A stretch of DNA of 64,000 bases from Parvularcula sp039822105 (GCA_039822105.1 JBCBMW010000006.1:62001-126000), one strand, 5' to 3'; positions 42,679 to 51,645 are shown, numbered from the stretch's first letter. Program-made: numbers and translations. Notes: a model not told the origin generated them from the letters alone.

Positions 42679-43896
42679 CTGCCCCGTTCGCTCTTCATAG
42701 TCATTGCACAGACGATGCATGTCGTTGTCACGACCGGTAGAGGCCAGGAGGGCTGCGAAGCCAACCGTTGCATCTTCGTGGAGGGGCTCGTCGCGGAGCA
42801 CCCGCCGGTACCAAGCCTCCGCATCGTCCAGACGGCCTGCCTCTTCATCGCGGCGCGCGATCAAGACACCAAGAGGTGCGCGCCACGGAGCGATATGCTG
42901 GGGGCTTGAGTGATAGGACCGCCCCATCGCTTCATAGGCGCCTGTGAGCGCTGCATAGGCCCGCTGTTTCTCCCCTCGCATGTCATAGAGTTCTGAGAGA
43001 TTGATCTGCACGCCCCAGTTTTGCGGGTCATGGTGCAAGGCGTTGTCATAGGCCTCAAGAGCGCCGTCGATATCGTTTTGGGCCGTTCGCACCAAACCGA
43101 CCACCCGCCAGGCGTCGGCGTCCCCCGGATGACGCCGCACGGATCGCTCGGCCAGGGCCTGAGCGCGGAGCAGTGTTTCCTGCGCTTCCGGTGTTTCGGT
43201 CAGGCCAAGCGATAGAGCCGCATGCATCGTGCTTGTGCCCTTGCGCTCCGATCCCATGGCCTCAGGCCAGCGCACGACGCGCTGGACCAAGGCGGCGGCC
43301 AGGCCAGCCTCCGCGCCTGGTTCAGGTTTGGGTTTTGACAACGCACGCTGATAAAGATCGATGGCCGCTTCATTGTCCGCCCGTGTAAAGAGCATATAGC
43401 GGTCGTGGGCGCGCTGCACGTCGACCGATGCGTCGTGCCCAACCGGCTCCTGCGATACAAGTGCTGTTGCGCCGATGAGGAGGACGATGGCTGCGGCGAG
43501 GCCTGCCGGCAACCACCGACGCGAGGCCACGGCCGTATCCTGACTGGCATGTTCCAAAGGTTCCGGTGACACCATCAGCCGATACCCGCGTTTGGGCACC
43601 GTCTCGACAAAGGAAGGGGCTTTGGGATCGTCCCCCAGCGCGCGCCGCAGTTTGAAGACGCAGCGGGTGAGGGTGTCTTCACCAACGGTCACGCCGGGCC
43701 ACAGCCGGTCAAACAACGTCTCCCGGCTGACAACCTGGCCATCCGCCTCCGCCAGGATACGGAGAAGGTCGGCGACCTTGGGCTCCAGCCTCTGCGCGCT
43801 GCCTGCGGTGTTCTCAAGCCGACCAGCCGACAGGTCGACGGTCCATGATCCGAGCCGGAAAGAGGATGGTTTCGCCGAACTGCCCACACAGATCAT
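42658..43896 (-). CDS. Winged-helix (CadC/OmpR-like) regulator with transmembrane helix and TPR domain
   Basis: The 412-residue protein has an N-terminal OmpR/PhoB-type winged helix at about 10-103, with FRLGSWTVDLSAGRLE, the recognition-helix region SRETLFDRLWPGV and TLTRCVFKLRRALGDD. A transmembrane segment lies at about 128-147 (WLPAGLAAAIVLLIGATALV), and the rest is a periplasmic TPR-like domain (GDADAWRVVGLVRTAQNDID...). Direct regulators of this build sense envelope signals without phosphorylation. Targets are unknown; the divergent S41 protease gene is a candidate. Confidence 0.85.
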   Translation of the reverse strand: MICVGSSAKPSSFRLGSWTVDLSAGRLENTAGSAQRLEPKVADLLRILAEADGQVVSRETLFDRLWPGVTVGEDTLTRCVFKLRRALGDDPKAPSFVETVPKRGYRLMVSPEPLEHASQDTAVASRRWLPAGLAAAIVLLIGATALVSQEPVGHDASVDVQRAHDRYMLFTRADNEAAIDLYQRALSKPKPEPGAEAGLAAALVQRVVRWPEAMGSERKGTSTMHAALSLGLTETPEAQETLLRAQALAERSVRRHPGDADAWRVVGLVRTAQNDIDGALEAYDNALHHDPQNWGVQINLSELYDMRGEKQRAYAALTGAYEAMGRSYHSSPQHIAPWRAPLGVLIARRDEEAGRLDDAEAWYRRVLRDEPLHEDATVGFAALLASTGRDNDMHRLCNDYEERTGQSLSCAG

Positions 43897-44031
43897 TTAG
43901 GGGCATCACGCAGCCATGTGTAGGCGTTTCAAGGCGGTCAGGTTTTGGTCAGGTGAAAAGGACCGCTTGGTCATAGGTCTATGGCGCGCGCCGTGGTGGG
44001 GCGCACGGCAAAGTGAACGTGTGAGGTTTTT

Positions 44032-45543
44032 ATGGTGCCCAAGCCCTGTCTCTCAGTGCTCGTTTTGCTGCTGGCGGGGTGTGCCGCTGATCCGCAGCTT
44101 GGGCTTTCGATAATGGAGCTTCCGGCGTTGCCAGCGTCCGCCTTTGCGCCGGGCGAGGACGAGCTCAGCCCTGATGAGCTGCGCGCTGATCTCGAGGCGC
44201 TGTATGAGGGCATGCAGGACGCCCATTACGACCTCTACGCCCGGCAATCGAAAGACGCCTATGACGCGCTTTACGCCGAGCTTTGGGCAGCGCTTGATGC
44301 CCCGCTTAAGCCAAGCGAGGCGGTGTTCATTTTTCAGCGTTTCGCCGCTTTCGGGAATATCGGGCACGCTCGCCTCGATGGTCCCTCAGAGGTCTGGCAG
44401 CGCTATCGCTCAGCGGGCGGAAAAGCCATCCCGCTTTATCCCCGTACCCGGGACGAGCGCGTGTTCGTGGCGGAGAGCTATGCGCCGGATGTGCGCCCTG
44501 GGGATGAGATCATCGCCATCAACGGGAAGCCGATGTCGGTCTGGCTGCCCAGGCTCTATCGCAACACATCGGCGGACAGCGACTATCTGCATGCGACGGT
44601 CCTAGAGCTTTCTTTTCCTGCCGACCTTTGGGCAGAGCTCGGTGCGGTGGATGCGGTTCAGCTGACCCTCAAAGGAGAGGACGGCGCTGTCCGTACGGCC
44701 GATGTTGAAACCATCAGTGAAGAGACATTGGACGAGCGATCGGCGATCGCGACCAGTGACGTCTTCGTGCTGGATTCTTCGGGCCGCAAATCCGCGATGC
44801 TGGAGGGCGGGATCGCGTATCTTCAGCCTGGTCCGTTCTACGGCGTTGAGACCCCTGACACGATGTGGGATCCGACAGCTTTCTGGGCGTTCATCGATGA
44901 GAGTTTCGAGACGTTTCTCGCGGCCGATGCCGCCGCGCTGATCATCGACATCCGTCAGAACCCAGGCGGCGACAGCTCCTTCTCTGATCGGATGATCGCA
45001 TGGTTTGCCGATGAACCTTTCCGGTTCGCCTCGCAGTTCCTTATTCGCTCAAGCGCCCAGTCCGAGGCATCGAACCAGGCCCGGATCGACGCGAACCCGG
45101 CGATCGCCGCTGGTCCATCGGGCGATTTCGCGCGGCTCTATGCTGAAACACCGTATGGGGAGAGTTTCTCCTACGATATCCCGTTCTCGCGCCCTCGCGA
45201 CGGCAAGCGGTTCGAGGGGCCCGTCTACGCGATCGTTGATCGCTACAGCTATTCGAACACCACAAGCGTTGCTGCGCTGCTGCAGGACTACGGTTTTGCC
45301 ACCTTGCTTGGCGAGGAAACCTCGGATCTTCCGACCAGCTATGGCGCCATGGAGACCTTCACGCTGCCCCATTCTGGGCTCGTGGTCGGCTATCCTAAGG
45401 CCTATCTCATCAGGCCGTCGGGAGATGAAAGCGTCCGCGGTGTGGTGCCGGACATCCCCATCGATGCGCCGGTCTTTTCGACCCGCGATGAGATGCTCGA
45501 TGCCGTGATCGATCATGTTCGCCAAGAACAGGGGCTCGAATAG
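44032..45543 (+). CDS. S41-family peptidase lipoprotein
   Basis: The 503-residue protein has a lipoprotein-type signal peptide (lipobox LAGC at about 14-17) and then an N-terminal helical region. A PDZ-like domain follows (ESYAPDVRPGDEIIAINGKP) and then a tail-specific-protease-type domain with IIDIRQNPGGDSSFSDRM and YAIVDRYSYSNTTSVAALLQ. In CtpA/Tsp enzymes the catalytic Ser lies in a similar position; here YSYSNTTS supplies candidate serines, but the assignment is uncertain. It is probably an envelope protease or hydrolase-like protein. It is divergent from the winged-helix/TPR regulator. Confidence 0.82.
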   Translation: MVPKPCLSVLVLLLAGCAADPQLGLSIMELPALPASAFAPGEDELSPDELRADLEALYEGMQDAHYDLYARQSKDAYDALYAELWAALDAPLKPSEAVFIFQRFAAFGNIGHARLDGPSEVWQRYRSAGGKAIPLYPRTRDERVFVAESYAPDVRPGDEIIAINGKPMSVWLPRLYRNTSADSDYLHATVLELSFPADLWAELGAVDAVQLTLKGEDGAVRTADVETISEETLDERSAIATSDVFVLDSSGRKSAMLEGGIAYLQPGPFYGVETPDTMWDPTAFWAFIDESFETFLAADAAALIIDIRQNPGGDSSFSDRMIAWFADEPFRFASQFLIRSSAQSEASNQARIDANPAIAAGPSGDFARLYAETPYGESFSYDIPFSRPRDGKRFEGPVYAIVDRYSYSNTTSVAALLQDYGFATLLGEETSDLPTSYGAMETFTLPHSGLVVGYPKAYLIRPSGDESVRGVVPDIPIDAPVFSTRDEMLDAVIDHVRQEQGLE

Positions 45544-45599
45544 AGTAGGCATCGCGGCTTCCGCTACCCAGCGCGGCGAGGGCATGGCACAATTGACTT

Positions 45600-47393
45600 A
45601 TGCCTTTTGATTCGTTTGATCCGGCCTGGCCGCTGCTCCTGGATGTGGAAAAGTCTGTGACCGGACGCTCCTGGCGCCAGCGCGAGGTGTGCCGAAGGTC
45701 GGCGGATCTTGCTGTTCAGCGCCACGGCCTCGACATGCTCTTGGCTGAGGTTGTGCTCGGTCGCGGCGTGGCGCTCGAAGAGCTTGAGGCGCATCTCTCG
45801 CCGAGCCTCAAGCACCATTTGCCTGATCCGGCCGTGTTGATGGAGATGGAAAAGGCGACGGGCCGTCTCGCTGATGCAATCACGCGGGGCGAGACGATTG
45901 GCATATTCGGTGACTACGACGTTGACGGAACGGTGTCTTCGGCGCTTCTCTACCGCTACCTTCGCGCGGTCGGGGCAGAGCCCGTCGTGCACCTGCCGGA
46001 CCGTTTTACCGAGGGGTATGGTCCCAGCACGGAAGGAATCCGGTCATTAGAAGAACGCGGCGCGACGCTGATCGTCACCGTTGACTGCGGTTCCAATCAC
46101 GGCGCGATCCTCGAACCAGCGAAGGCCGACGTTGTCGTCCTTGACCACCACCTGATGTCCAAGCGGCCCGATGTGTTTGCGCTCATCAACCCCCATCGCC
46201 CAGGCGACAGCTCTGGCCTTGGCGGTTTGTCCGCAGGCGGCGTGACGTTCATGGCGCTGGTGGCTCTCAACCGCGAGCTTCGACAGCGCGGGTTTTTTGA
46301 CGGTGTCCCGGAGCCAAAGCTCACCCGCTTTCTCGATCTCGTGGCCGTGAGCCTCATTTGTGACGTCATGCCTTTGCAAGGCTTGACCCGCCTGCTGGTT
46401 GCACAGGGGCTCAAAGTGATTGGCGATTTTGAGCATGGCCAGATCGGCAATCCGGGCCTGCGAGCTCTTGCTTTGGCGGCAGGCCTTCAAGGGCAGGCGG
46501 GCGCGAGCCATATCGGCTTTCAGATCGGTCCACGGATCAATGCCGCGGGCCGAATTGGCCACGCCAAAATCGCTTTTGATCTTCTGACCACCGATGAACC
46601 GGCGCAGGCTGTCGCCATTGCCCAAAAGCTTGAGGCTCTCAACAAGGAGCGCCGCCGCCTCGAAGACCGTGTGCGCCGCGAGGCGATCGCCCAGGTCGAG
46701 GCGCAAGGCCTAGCCGATGGCGAACCCGTGGTGGCCGCCGGCGAGGGCTGGCACCCGGGCGTCGTCGGTATAGTCGCCGGCCGGCTGAAGGAGCGCTTTC
46801 ACAGACCTGCTTTTTGCATCTCCCTTGAGGGCGAAAAAGGCACAGGGTCAGGGCGCTCTGTCGAAGGCGTGGATCTTGGCGCCGCCGTTGGTGCTGCCGC
46901 GGCTGCGGGGGTGATCCAGGGCGGCGGTGGCCACGCCATGGCCGCGGGCCTCTCGTTGTCACCTGGTCAGATCGAGCCCTTTCGGCAGTATCTCGCAGAA
47001 CGCCTCACGGCATCGGTGGCTGAGGCGACCGCCGTGCGCCCCCTGGTCCTCGACGGTGTGGTGGGCCTCGGCGCTGTCACCGCCTCCACTTGCCGCGCGC
47101 TCAGCCCTGCGGGGCCGTTTGGCCAGGGCAACCCTGAGCCGCGCTTTGCGCTCTCCAATGTGCGGATCCGCCGCGCACGGCTGGTGGGTGACCGGCACCT
47201 TTCGATCACTATGGAGGACAGCCTTGGCAAGACGGCTCGCGGGATCGCATTTGGCGTGAAAGATGAACCGCTTGGCGCGCTGCTTGAGGATGAAAGCCGC
47301 CCTCTCTTGCATCTCGCTGGCCGCATCACGCCCGACACCTGGCGAGGCGGTGAGGCGGCACAGTTCGAACTCGACGATGCAAGTGCCGCTTAG
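45600..47393 (+). CDS. recJ: Single-stranded-DNA-specific exonuclease RecJ
   Basis: RecJ degrades single-stranded DNA 5' to 3' in RecF-pathway recombination and mismatch repair. The 597-residue protein has the DHH domain: IFGDYDVDGTVSSALLYRYL near 101-120, VTVDCGSNHGAIL, and VVVLDHHLMSKRP. The DHHA1 domain has GVVGIVAGRLKERFHRPAF and GVIQGGGGHAMAAGLSL. A C-terminal OB fold (about 475-590) completes it. It lies just upstream of tRNA-Glu and the genomic island and is intact. Confidence 0.96.
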   Translation: MPFDSFDPAWPLLLDVEKSVTGRSWRQREVCRRSADLAVQRHGLDMLLAEVVLGRGVALEELEAHLSPSLKHHLPDPAVLMEMEKATGRLADAITRGETIGIFGDYDVDGTVSSALLYRYLRAVGAEPVVHLPDRFTEGYGPSTEGIRSLEERGATLIVTVDCGSNHGAILEPAKADVVVLDHHLMSKRPDVFALINPHRPGDSSGLGGLSAGGVTFMALVALNRELRQRGFFDGVPEPKLTRFLDLVAVSLICDVMPLQGLTRLLVAQGLKVIGDFEHGQIGNPGLRALALAAGLQGQAGASHIGFQIGPRINAAGRIGHAKIAFDLLTTDEPAQAVAIAQKLEALNKERRRLEDRVRREAIAQVEAQGLADGEPVVAAGEGWHPGVVGIVAGRLKERFHRPAFCISLEGEKGTGSGRSVEGVDLGAAVGAAAAAGVIQGGGGHAMAAGLSLSPGQIEPFRQYLAERLTASVAEATAVRPLVLDGVVGLGAVTASTCRALSPAGPFGQGNPEPRFALSNVRIRRARLVGDRHLSITMEDSLGKTARGIAFGVKDEPLGALLEDESRPLLHLAGRITPDTWRGGEAAQFELDDASAA

Positions 47394-47462
47394 CTCAAAA
47401 AAGGCTTGAAAGCGCTCGCCCGTTTCCGTATCTGGCCGCTTCTGGGTGCAGCCCGGCTCTGC

Positions 47463-47537
47463 GCTCCCTTCGTCTATCGGTTAGGACGCCAGGTTTTCAA
47501 CCTGGAAAGAGGGGTTCGATTCCCCTAGGGAGTGCCA
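47463..47537 (+). tRNA. tRNA-Glu (anticodon TTC)
   Basis: The acceptor stem GCTCCCT/AGGGAGT (G-U at the end), anticodon arm CCAGG-TTTTCAA-CCTGG and T-arm GGGG-TTCGATT-CCCC all fold. The anticodon is TTC, and CCA is encoded at 47535-47537. The last 17 bases recur at 59189-59205, showing use as an integration site. Confidence 0.96.
47521..47537 (+). repeat. Left att core of the tRNA-Glu island (17 bp)
   Basis: TCCCCTAGGGAGTGCCA, the 3' end of tRNA-Glu, is identical to 59189-59205. The two copies bound a segment with a tyrosine integrase at its right end. Confidence 0.9.
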
Positions 47538-47610
47538 TTTGCTTTCGTCTGACGGTATCGCCTTGTTTTCTAAGTGCTTTGTCTGAGGGTCCTGATGCTG
47601 GAACTCAGTT

Positions 47611-47629
47611 TTCTGGGACAATTCCTTGG
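47611..47629 (+). repeat. Arm-site-like repeat, left end of island
   Basis: TTCTGGGACAATTCCTTGG resembles 59106-59123 (TTCTGGGACAGTTCCTGG) with one substitution and a one-base gap, in the same orientation. It is placed 74 bases inside the left att, consistent with an integrase arm-binding site. Confidence 0.45.
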
Positions 47630-47727
47630 CAGCGGTACCTTGAGAGAATGCTGCTCGTTTTGGAAAACGATGATCGAGTAAGCTGTTGTGTTCCTTACGC
47701 GTCTTATCTCAACAATCGTGATGGAGA

Positions 47728-48030
47728 CTAAAGTAAGGCTGCCACATCGGCCTTTAGCCGTCCGATCCAAGCTATCTCGTTACAGTCGGGGCTTCGGCAT
47801 AAGTCGGGTGCGAAGCACTCATTCTCGAGGATTTGTAGCTTCTCCAGGATGCCATGCTTTGAATCGGCGGGCGCGAGGAGAACGGCATCGCGAGCTTCAC
47901 GTCTTCGGATGACCCGAGAATTGAGTGCGTCTTCGTCTGCCTCATCGGGTGGAGTAACCCAGGCCTGCCAGTACTCCGCTCGTCGACGTTCGTTTTGGGT
48001 TACCTCGTAATCGGTTTCGGTATTGGTCAT
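47728..48030 (-). CDS. Hypothetical protein, island gene
   Basis: The 100-residue acidic, soluble protein has no recognisable domain. It is Arg/Glu-rich in the middle (RVIRRREARDAVLL) and has Cys residues near 72-83 (CFAPDLCRSPDC) that could bind metal. A clear AGGAGG site precedes the ATG with 4-base spacing, supporting a real gene. It is the first gene inside the left att, transcribed towards the tRNA. Confidence 0.5.
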   Translation of the reverse strand: MTNTETDYEVTQNERRRAEYWQAWVTPPDEADEDALNSRVIRRREARDAVLLAPADSKHGILEKLQILENECFAPDLCRSPDCNEIAWIGRLKADVAALL

Positions 48031-48962
48031 GGTGCCTCCTATGTTGATTGGGCAGCTTGATTCTTCATGGAAACCAGAGATCCGTCAACAGAAATCCCTA
48101 CACAGACCTATGCCTACGGGGACAAACAAAGACGGTGGGGCCATAAAACATGGGACACAGAACAGATGAACGTCTGACTGGCTCCCCACAGCGTCCACAC
48201 ACCGTAAACGATGCGTCCTCTGATTGATAATCAGCAGGTCACCTAGTGTTTATGCGGTGTGCAGACTCAGTGTGTGAGCGATGGTGTGAGTGGGGCGCGG
48301 TTTAAACTGGGGCGCCGGGTGTTCGAAGGGGGTACGGGGGGAATGCTGGGGGCTTTATGTAATCATCAGGGTCAGACAGATCTTCGCCATTTTGACGCCC
48401 CGTTGACCTGCCGTGCTCGATGGGAGGGAGGACGGGTGGTCACCCACGTCTTGCGCTCCCTCCGTCCCCGTATCGTTAACATATTATTACGCTATATAAC
48501 TCTATATTACGTATCGTTCTCTACTGGTATCTATATCTGAACCCCGGGGGAATGTTATTCAACTACGGTGGGAAATCGTTGAACCTAGTAATTCCGGGCG
48601 TTTCGCGGGGTGACCCATCCGGTGTTCCGCTGCTGGGTGCTACCCATGTGTTTCAACGTCTTGTCCAACTCCTCGTGGAAGCGCCGTGCACGTGTTCTGA
48701 CCGGGGTTTAGAGGGTCATACACGGTGTTGTGACGCTGCTATCAGCCCTATGCCCCCCCAAGAACAGACACAGGAGCCCGCTGATGCGCAAAGAAGGCTT
48801 TCCTAAGGGGGGGATGCAAAATCCAACAACACGCACCAGGGGCTCTCTGTGGCCGTTTAAAGGGCATTCGAGTCGAGGGCGGGCCCTTGGTAGGCCGACA
48901 ATGCATTGTAGCGTAAGTCTAGGAGAATTGCGACCCAAAGCCGAGGCCGGTATTTTCTGTAG
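48031..48962. other. 932-bp island stretch without a supported gene
   Basis: Several short open frames occur here but none has convincing start signals or protein-like composition. The stretch holds an imperfect inverted repeat (CACACCGTAAAC near 48198 against GTTTA-TG-CGGTGTG near 48247), a strong hairpin at 48423-48463, and an A/T-rich patch at about 48475-48535 unlike the rest of the island. It could hold a regulatory RNA, a transfer or replication signal, or decayed genes. Confidence 0.5.
48423..48463 (+). other. Long interrupted hairpin in the island
   Basis: GGAGGGAG (48423-48430) pairs with CTCCCTCC (48456-48463). Inside, GAC/GTC (48431-48433, 48448-48450) and GGGTG/CACCC (48434-48438, 48441-48445) continue the stem around a 2-base loop. 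No T-run follows, so it is not a simple terminator. It borders an A/T-rich patch. Confidence 0.5.
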
Positions 48963-49646
48963 ATGTGCGGTCGGTTTTCCCAAGAGGCTACGTGGCAGGA
49001 ACTGCGAGACTACTACGCCCTCATCCCGAGCCAACCCGCCCTCAACCTCGCTGCCCGCTATAACATTGGGCCGCTCCAGCAGGCTTCGATCATCCGACGC
49101 TCACCGGAGGGGCTTGAGGCCGTCGTCGCTGTCTTCGATCTCGTTCCGTCCCACTGGAAGCTTCCGCGAAAAGACAAAAAGTTTTCGACCTTCAACGCTA
49201 AGTCGGAAACAGTTGCCACGTTACGGTCGTTCAAAGACGCTTGGGTTCGCGGTCAACGCGCGACCCTCCCAGTTGCGGGTTTCTTTGAGTGGCCTCGACC
49301 CAGGCAACCCGGATCGCCTCCGTATTACGTTACCGCAGCCGCTGGCGGGCGGCTTCAACTTGCCGCGCTGTGGTCGGCCTGGTTCAATCCAGTGACGAAG
49401 TCCGAAGAACTAACGTTCGCCATTCTAACAACCGCTCCGAATGCGGATATGTCAGCAGTCCCACATCATCGATCACCTGTTGTTGTTGCTGAGCAAGACA
49501 CTGAGACCTGGCTAGCCACTCATCCTAATGATGCAGCGGCGTTGCTTCAGCCCCCACCAGACGGAAGCTATGAGCTTCAACAGGTGAGCCGCTACGTGAA
49601 TGATGTCCGAAACCAGGGGCCGGATTGCGTCAAGCCATTGACGTAG
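48963..49646 (+). CDS. SOS response-associated peptidase (SRAP) family protein, YedK/HMCES-like
   Basis: SRAP proteins protect abasic sites in single-stranded DNA by forming a covalent thiazolidine crosslink through Cys2. The 227-residue protein begins MCGRFS, keeping Cys2, which becomes N-terminal after Met removal. It also has the active-site Asn in FNAKSETV, Glu in GFFEWPRP and His in VPHHRSPVVV. All key residues are therefore present, though the usual RMP after the His reads RSP. It may shield island DNA during single-stranded stages, but that is inference. No convincing ribosome-binding site is seen close to the ATG. Confidence 0.87.
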   Translation: MCGRFSQEATWQELRDYYALIPSQPALNLAARYNIGPLQQASIIRRSPEGLEAVVAVFDLVPSHWKLPRKDKKFSTFNAKSETVATLRSFKDAWVRGQRATLPVAGFFEWPRPRQPGSPPYYVTAAAGGRLQLAALWSAWFNPVTKSEELTFAILTTAPNADMSAVPHHRSPVVVAEQDTETWLATHPNDAAALLQPPPDGSYELQQVSRYVNDVRNQGPDCVKPLT

Positions 49647-49791
49647 CGCCGCTTAACTCATTCCATCCTCTCAGCTTGCTGTAATCGTGCGTCGTTTCCG
49701 GCTTCGCCATTCAACGGTGTTTACGAACGTGGGCGCAAGAAACGCCACGCCAATACGATCAGACTGTAATATGCATATCATGTGTATGACG

Positions 49792-49819
49792 TTGACATGC
49801 GTTGCACAGCTGCTATCGT
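49792..49819 (+). promoter_or_regulatory. Sigma70-like promoter before a small island gene
   Basis: TTGACA at 49792-49797 and TATCGT at 49814-49819 are 16 bases apart. They precede a perfect AGGAGG site and an ATG at 49846. Confidence 0.45.
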
Positions 49820-49845
49820 TTAATTGTGCGCAGGAGGCGCACAGA

Positions 49846-50235
49846 ATGGAGACGATCATGATAAAGACTTATCACATCGCGTTGGGAATAGTTCAGGTCT
49901 TGGGCTCAAGCCGTGCTACGCCGACTTGCTGGCAATCTCTGGACAATGATACCAGCCGCACCGATCCTATCGCGCACGCGAAAGACAACCTAATCGTAGG
50001 CAGAGACAGCAAGTCTGACTCGAACCCCTGTTACGGCATCAGCACGGCCGCAGGTTCCCCACTACCGCGGCGATCTTCAAAATCTGACGAGTTACGACCC
50101 GCTTCGATTCTTTCGGAAGCCCAGTTTCTCTTCAACAATGTGGCCGGATGGCTGGGTAAGTTCATCGAGCTCCGCTCTATGCAGTACCCGGATTTTTGTC
50201 ATCCCAAGCTGAGAATACGCTCTTTGGGAGCATAA
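49846..50235 (+). CDS. Small hypothetical protein, doubtful gene
   Basis: A 129-residue frame starts METIMIKTYHIALGIVQVLG with a perfect AGGAGG 8 bases upstream and a promoter-like pair before that. The start region is convincing, but the rest (Ser/Pro-rich, polar) has no recognisable domain and may be a frame that drifts past a real short product. I cannot tell whether a 129-residue protein or only a short peptide is made. Confidence 0.35.
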   Translation: METIMIKTYHIALGIVQVLGSSRATPTCWQSLDNDTSRTDPIAHAKDNLIVGRDSKSDSNPCYGISTAAGSPLPRRSSKSDELRPASILSEAQFLFNNVAGWLGKFIELRSMQYPDFCHPKLRIRSLGA

Positions 50236-50388
50236 CGTTTTATCGGTGGCAATCACGGAATAGTCCGTGTGCTCACTTCGCAACGTTCACAACGTAACCT
50301 GGCTCTAGGTTAGGACTGTTGCCGCCGTTTTTGATTTCCGAAGTGAGTGAGTCGTAAGACCTGGTGCCCTTTAGCAAAGGGTAAGACA

Positions 50389-50700
50389 ATGACAACGCGC
50401 GTTCGTATTGGCGAGCCCTTTGAAGGGCTGGAAGTCGAAAGCGACACACCTAATGAGCACACTGTTAAACTTATACAGGCTACTGCTCAGCTTGAAGATA
50501 GCAGAACGCGGAAGTCTCTTACCATAGGGGCAATCGGGTTTTGTATGTTGATTGTTTTAATCGCCGGCGTGATCGGCATAATCGACGGTACGTTTAATGA
50601 GGTTCAGGCAGTCTATAACGTGATTGGGCCAGTTACCGCCGTGATCTTCGGTTACTATTTCGGTGCCCGGAGGACCGATAGAAATGACGAAACGAAATGA
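50389..50700 (+). CDS. Small two-helix membrane protein, island gene
   Basis: The 103-residue protein has an N-terminal cytoplasmic-like segment (MTTRVRIGEPFEGLEVESD), two hydrophobic helices (about 44-66 and 73-93), and a basic end (ARRTDRNDETK). An AAAGGG site precedes the ATG at 50389. Its end overlaps the start of an RHH-type gene, so the two are translationally coupled. No family is recognised; the pairing of a small membrane protein with a small DNA-binding protein resembles, but does not prove, a toxin-antitoxin or regulatory pair. Confidence 0.6.
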   Translation: MTTRVRIGEPFEGLEVESDTPNEHTVKLIQATAQLEDSRTRKSLTIGAIGFCMLIVLIAGVIGIIDGTFNEVQAVYNVIGPVTAVIFGYYFGARRTDRNDETK

Positions 50701-50956
50701 AACAAGAGGTGCGGCTGGCTCCTCCAAGAGTAGGAGCCCTCAGCGCTTAAGCATCGTGTTGAACGACGCTACAGAGAAGCGCCTGAACCGTATCAAGGAG
50801 ATGATGGAGGCCGACACAACTACCGACGCCGTTAAGGATGCACTCCGACTATTGGAGTATTTCCTTAGTGTATCGGATAGGGGGGGGAAGTTTTTCATTC
50901 AGATGCCAGACGAAGAGCCTCGGCAGCTTGAAGTGTTCGGGATCTCAACAAGATGA
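50684..50956 (+). CDS. Small RHH-like (ribbon-helix-helix) protein
   Basis: The 90-residue protein starts with a basic tail (MTKRNETRGAAGSSKSRSPQ). A ribbon-helix-helix-like unit follows: RLSIVLNDATEKRLNRIKEM, then a second helix TTTDAVKDALRLLEYFL, and an acidic end. This pattern fits a small DNA-binding dimer such as an antitoxin or copy-control-type repressor. The ATG at 50684 lies inside the upstream membrane-protein gene, with GGAGG-like bases before it. Confidence 0.6.
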   Translation: MTKRNETRGAAGSSKSRSPQRLSIVLNDATEKRLNRIKEMMEADTTTDAVKDALRLLEYFLSVSDRGGKFFIQMPDEEPRQLEVFGISTR

Positions 50957-51051
50957 GTCCTGAACTTCTTGTTCTGGCCGGACTCTGCAAAGCTGTAATT
51001 TCTAATTGTGCAAACCGCGACCGCTACTGATCAATATTCTTACCTTGTTCT

Positions 51052-51645
51052 TCAGACTGCTGTCCGCTCGCTTTGGCTGAAGGTTCGCGTTGCTAGAATC
51101 CTATAAGCGCTGCTCCTACTAATCCCCGTTCGTCTCGCAGCTTCGGCCACACTTGCGCCGCGCTTCACTAGTGCCAACACTTCGTGACTCTTCGCCCTTG
51201 CTGTCGGTGCACGGCCTTTGTATCTGCCTTCACGCTTAGCCTTCTCAATGCCAACACGTTGACGCTCCAACATCAGGTTTCTTTCGAACTCAGCGACCGC
51301 ACCGATGACACCCAGCACCAACTTTCCGTGGGGTGTCCCGGTATCCAAATTCAAACCGTCGAGCACGCGCAGCTCTACAGAACGACTACGGAGCGTCTCA
51401 GTGAGTTTCATCAAGTCACTGAGTGACCGCGCCAAGCGATCGAGGCGCGTCACAACGAGCGTGTCACCCTCGCGAACGTAGTCAAGCGCTGCGTCCAGTT
51501 GTTCCCTTTGGCCGCTCACGGCGCTGACCTTCTCATGGAAAATGCGCGTCGCCCCGGCGTCACGGAGTGTCTGTTGCTGGTCCTCGTAGGAAGCGTCTTG
51601 GTCTACGGTAGAAACTCTGGCGTATCCGACGATCGTACTGGTCAT
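51052..51645 (-). CDS. Serine recombinase (resolvase/invertase family)
   Basis: The 197-residue small serine recombinase starts TIVGYARVSTVDQDASYEDQ, with the catalytic Ser in YARVS near residue 10. It has VVTRLDRLARSLSDL and AEFERNLMLERQRVGIEKAK of the catalytic/oligomerisation domain, and a C-terminal helix-turn-helix (SVAEAARRTGISRSSAYRIL near 161-180). It could resolve or invert DNA within the island, though no clear res-type inverted repeats were found beside it. The ATG at 51645 is preferred to a longer in-frame start at 51669. Confidence 0.9.
   Translation of the reverse strand: MTSTIVGYARVSTVDQDASYEDQQQTLRDAGATRIFHEKVSAVSGQREQLDAALDYVREGDTLVVTRLDRLARSLSDLMKLTETLRSRSVELRVLDGLNLDTGTPHGKLVLGVIGAVAEFERNLMLERQRVGIEKAKREGRYKGRAPTARAKSHEVLALVKRGASVAEAARRTGISRSSAYRILATRTFSQSERTAV

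Noticed and set aside
48259..48806. Short frames at 48259-48540 and 48552-48806 as island genes
   Set aside because: No ribosome-binding sites or protein-like composition; one crosses the A/T-rich patch.
48730..49395. 221-residue frame overlapping the SRAP gene
   Set aside because: Out of frame with the clearly conserved SRAP protein; low-complexity content.
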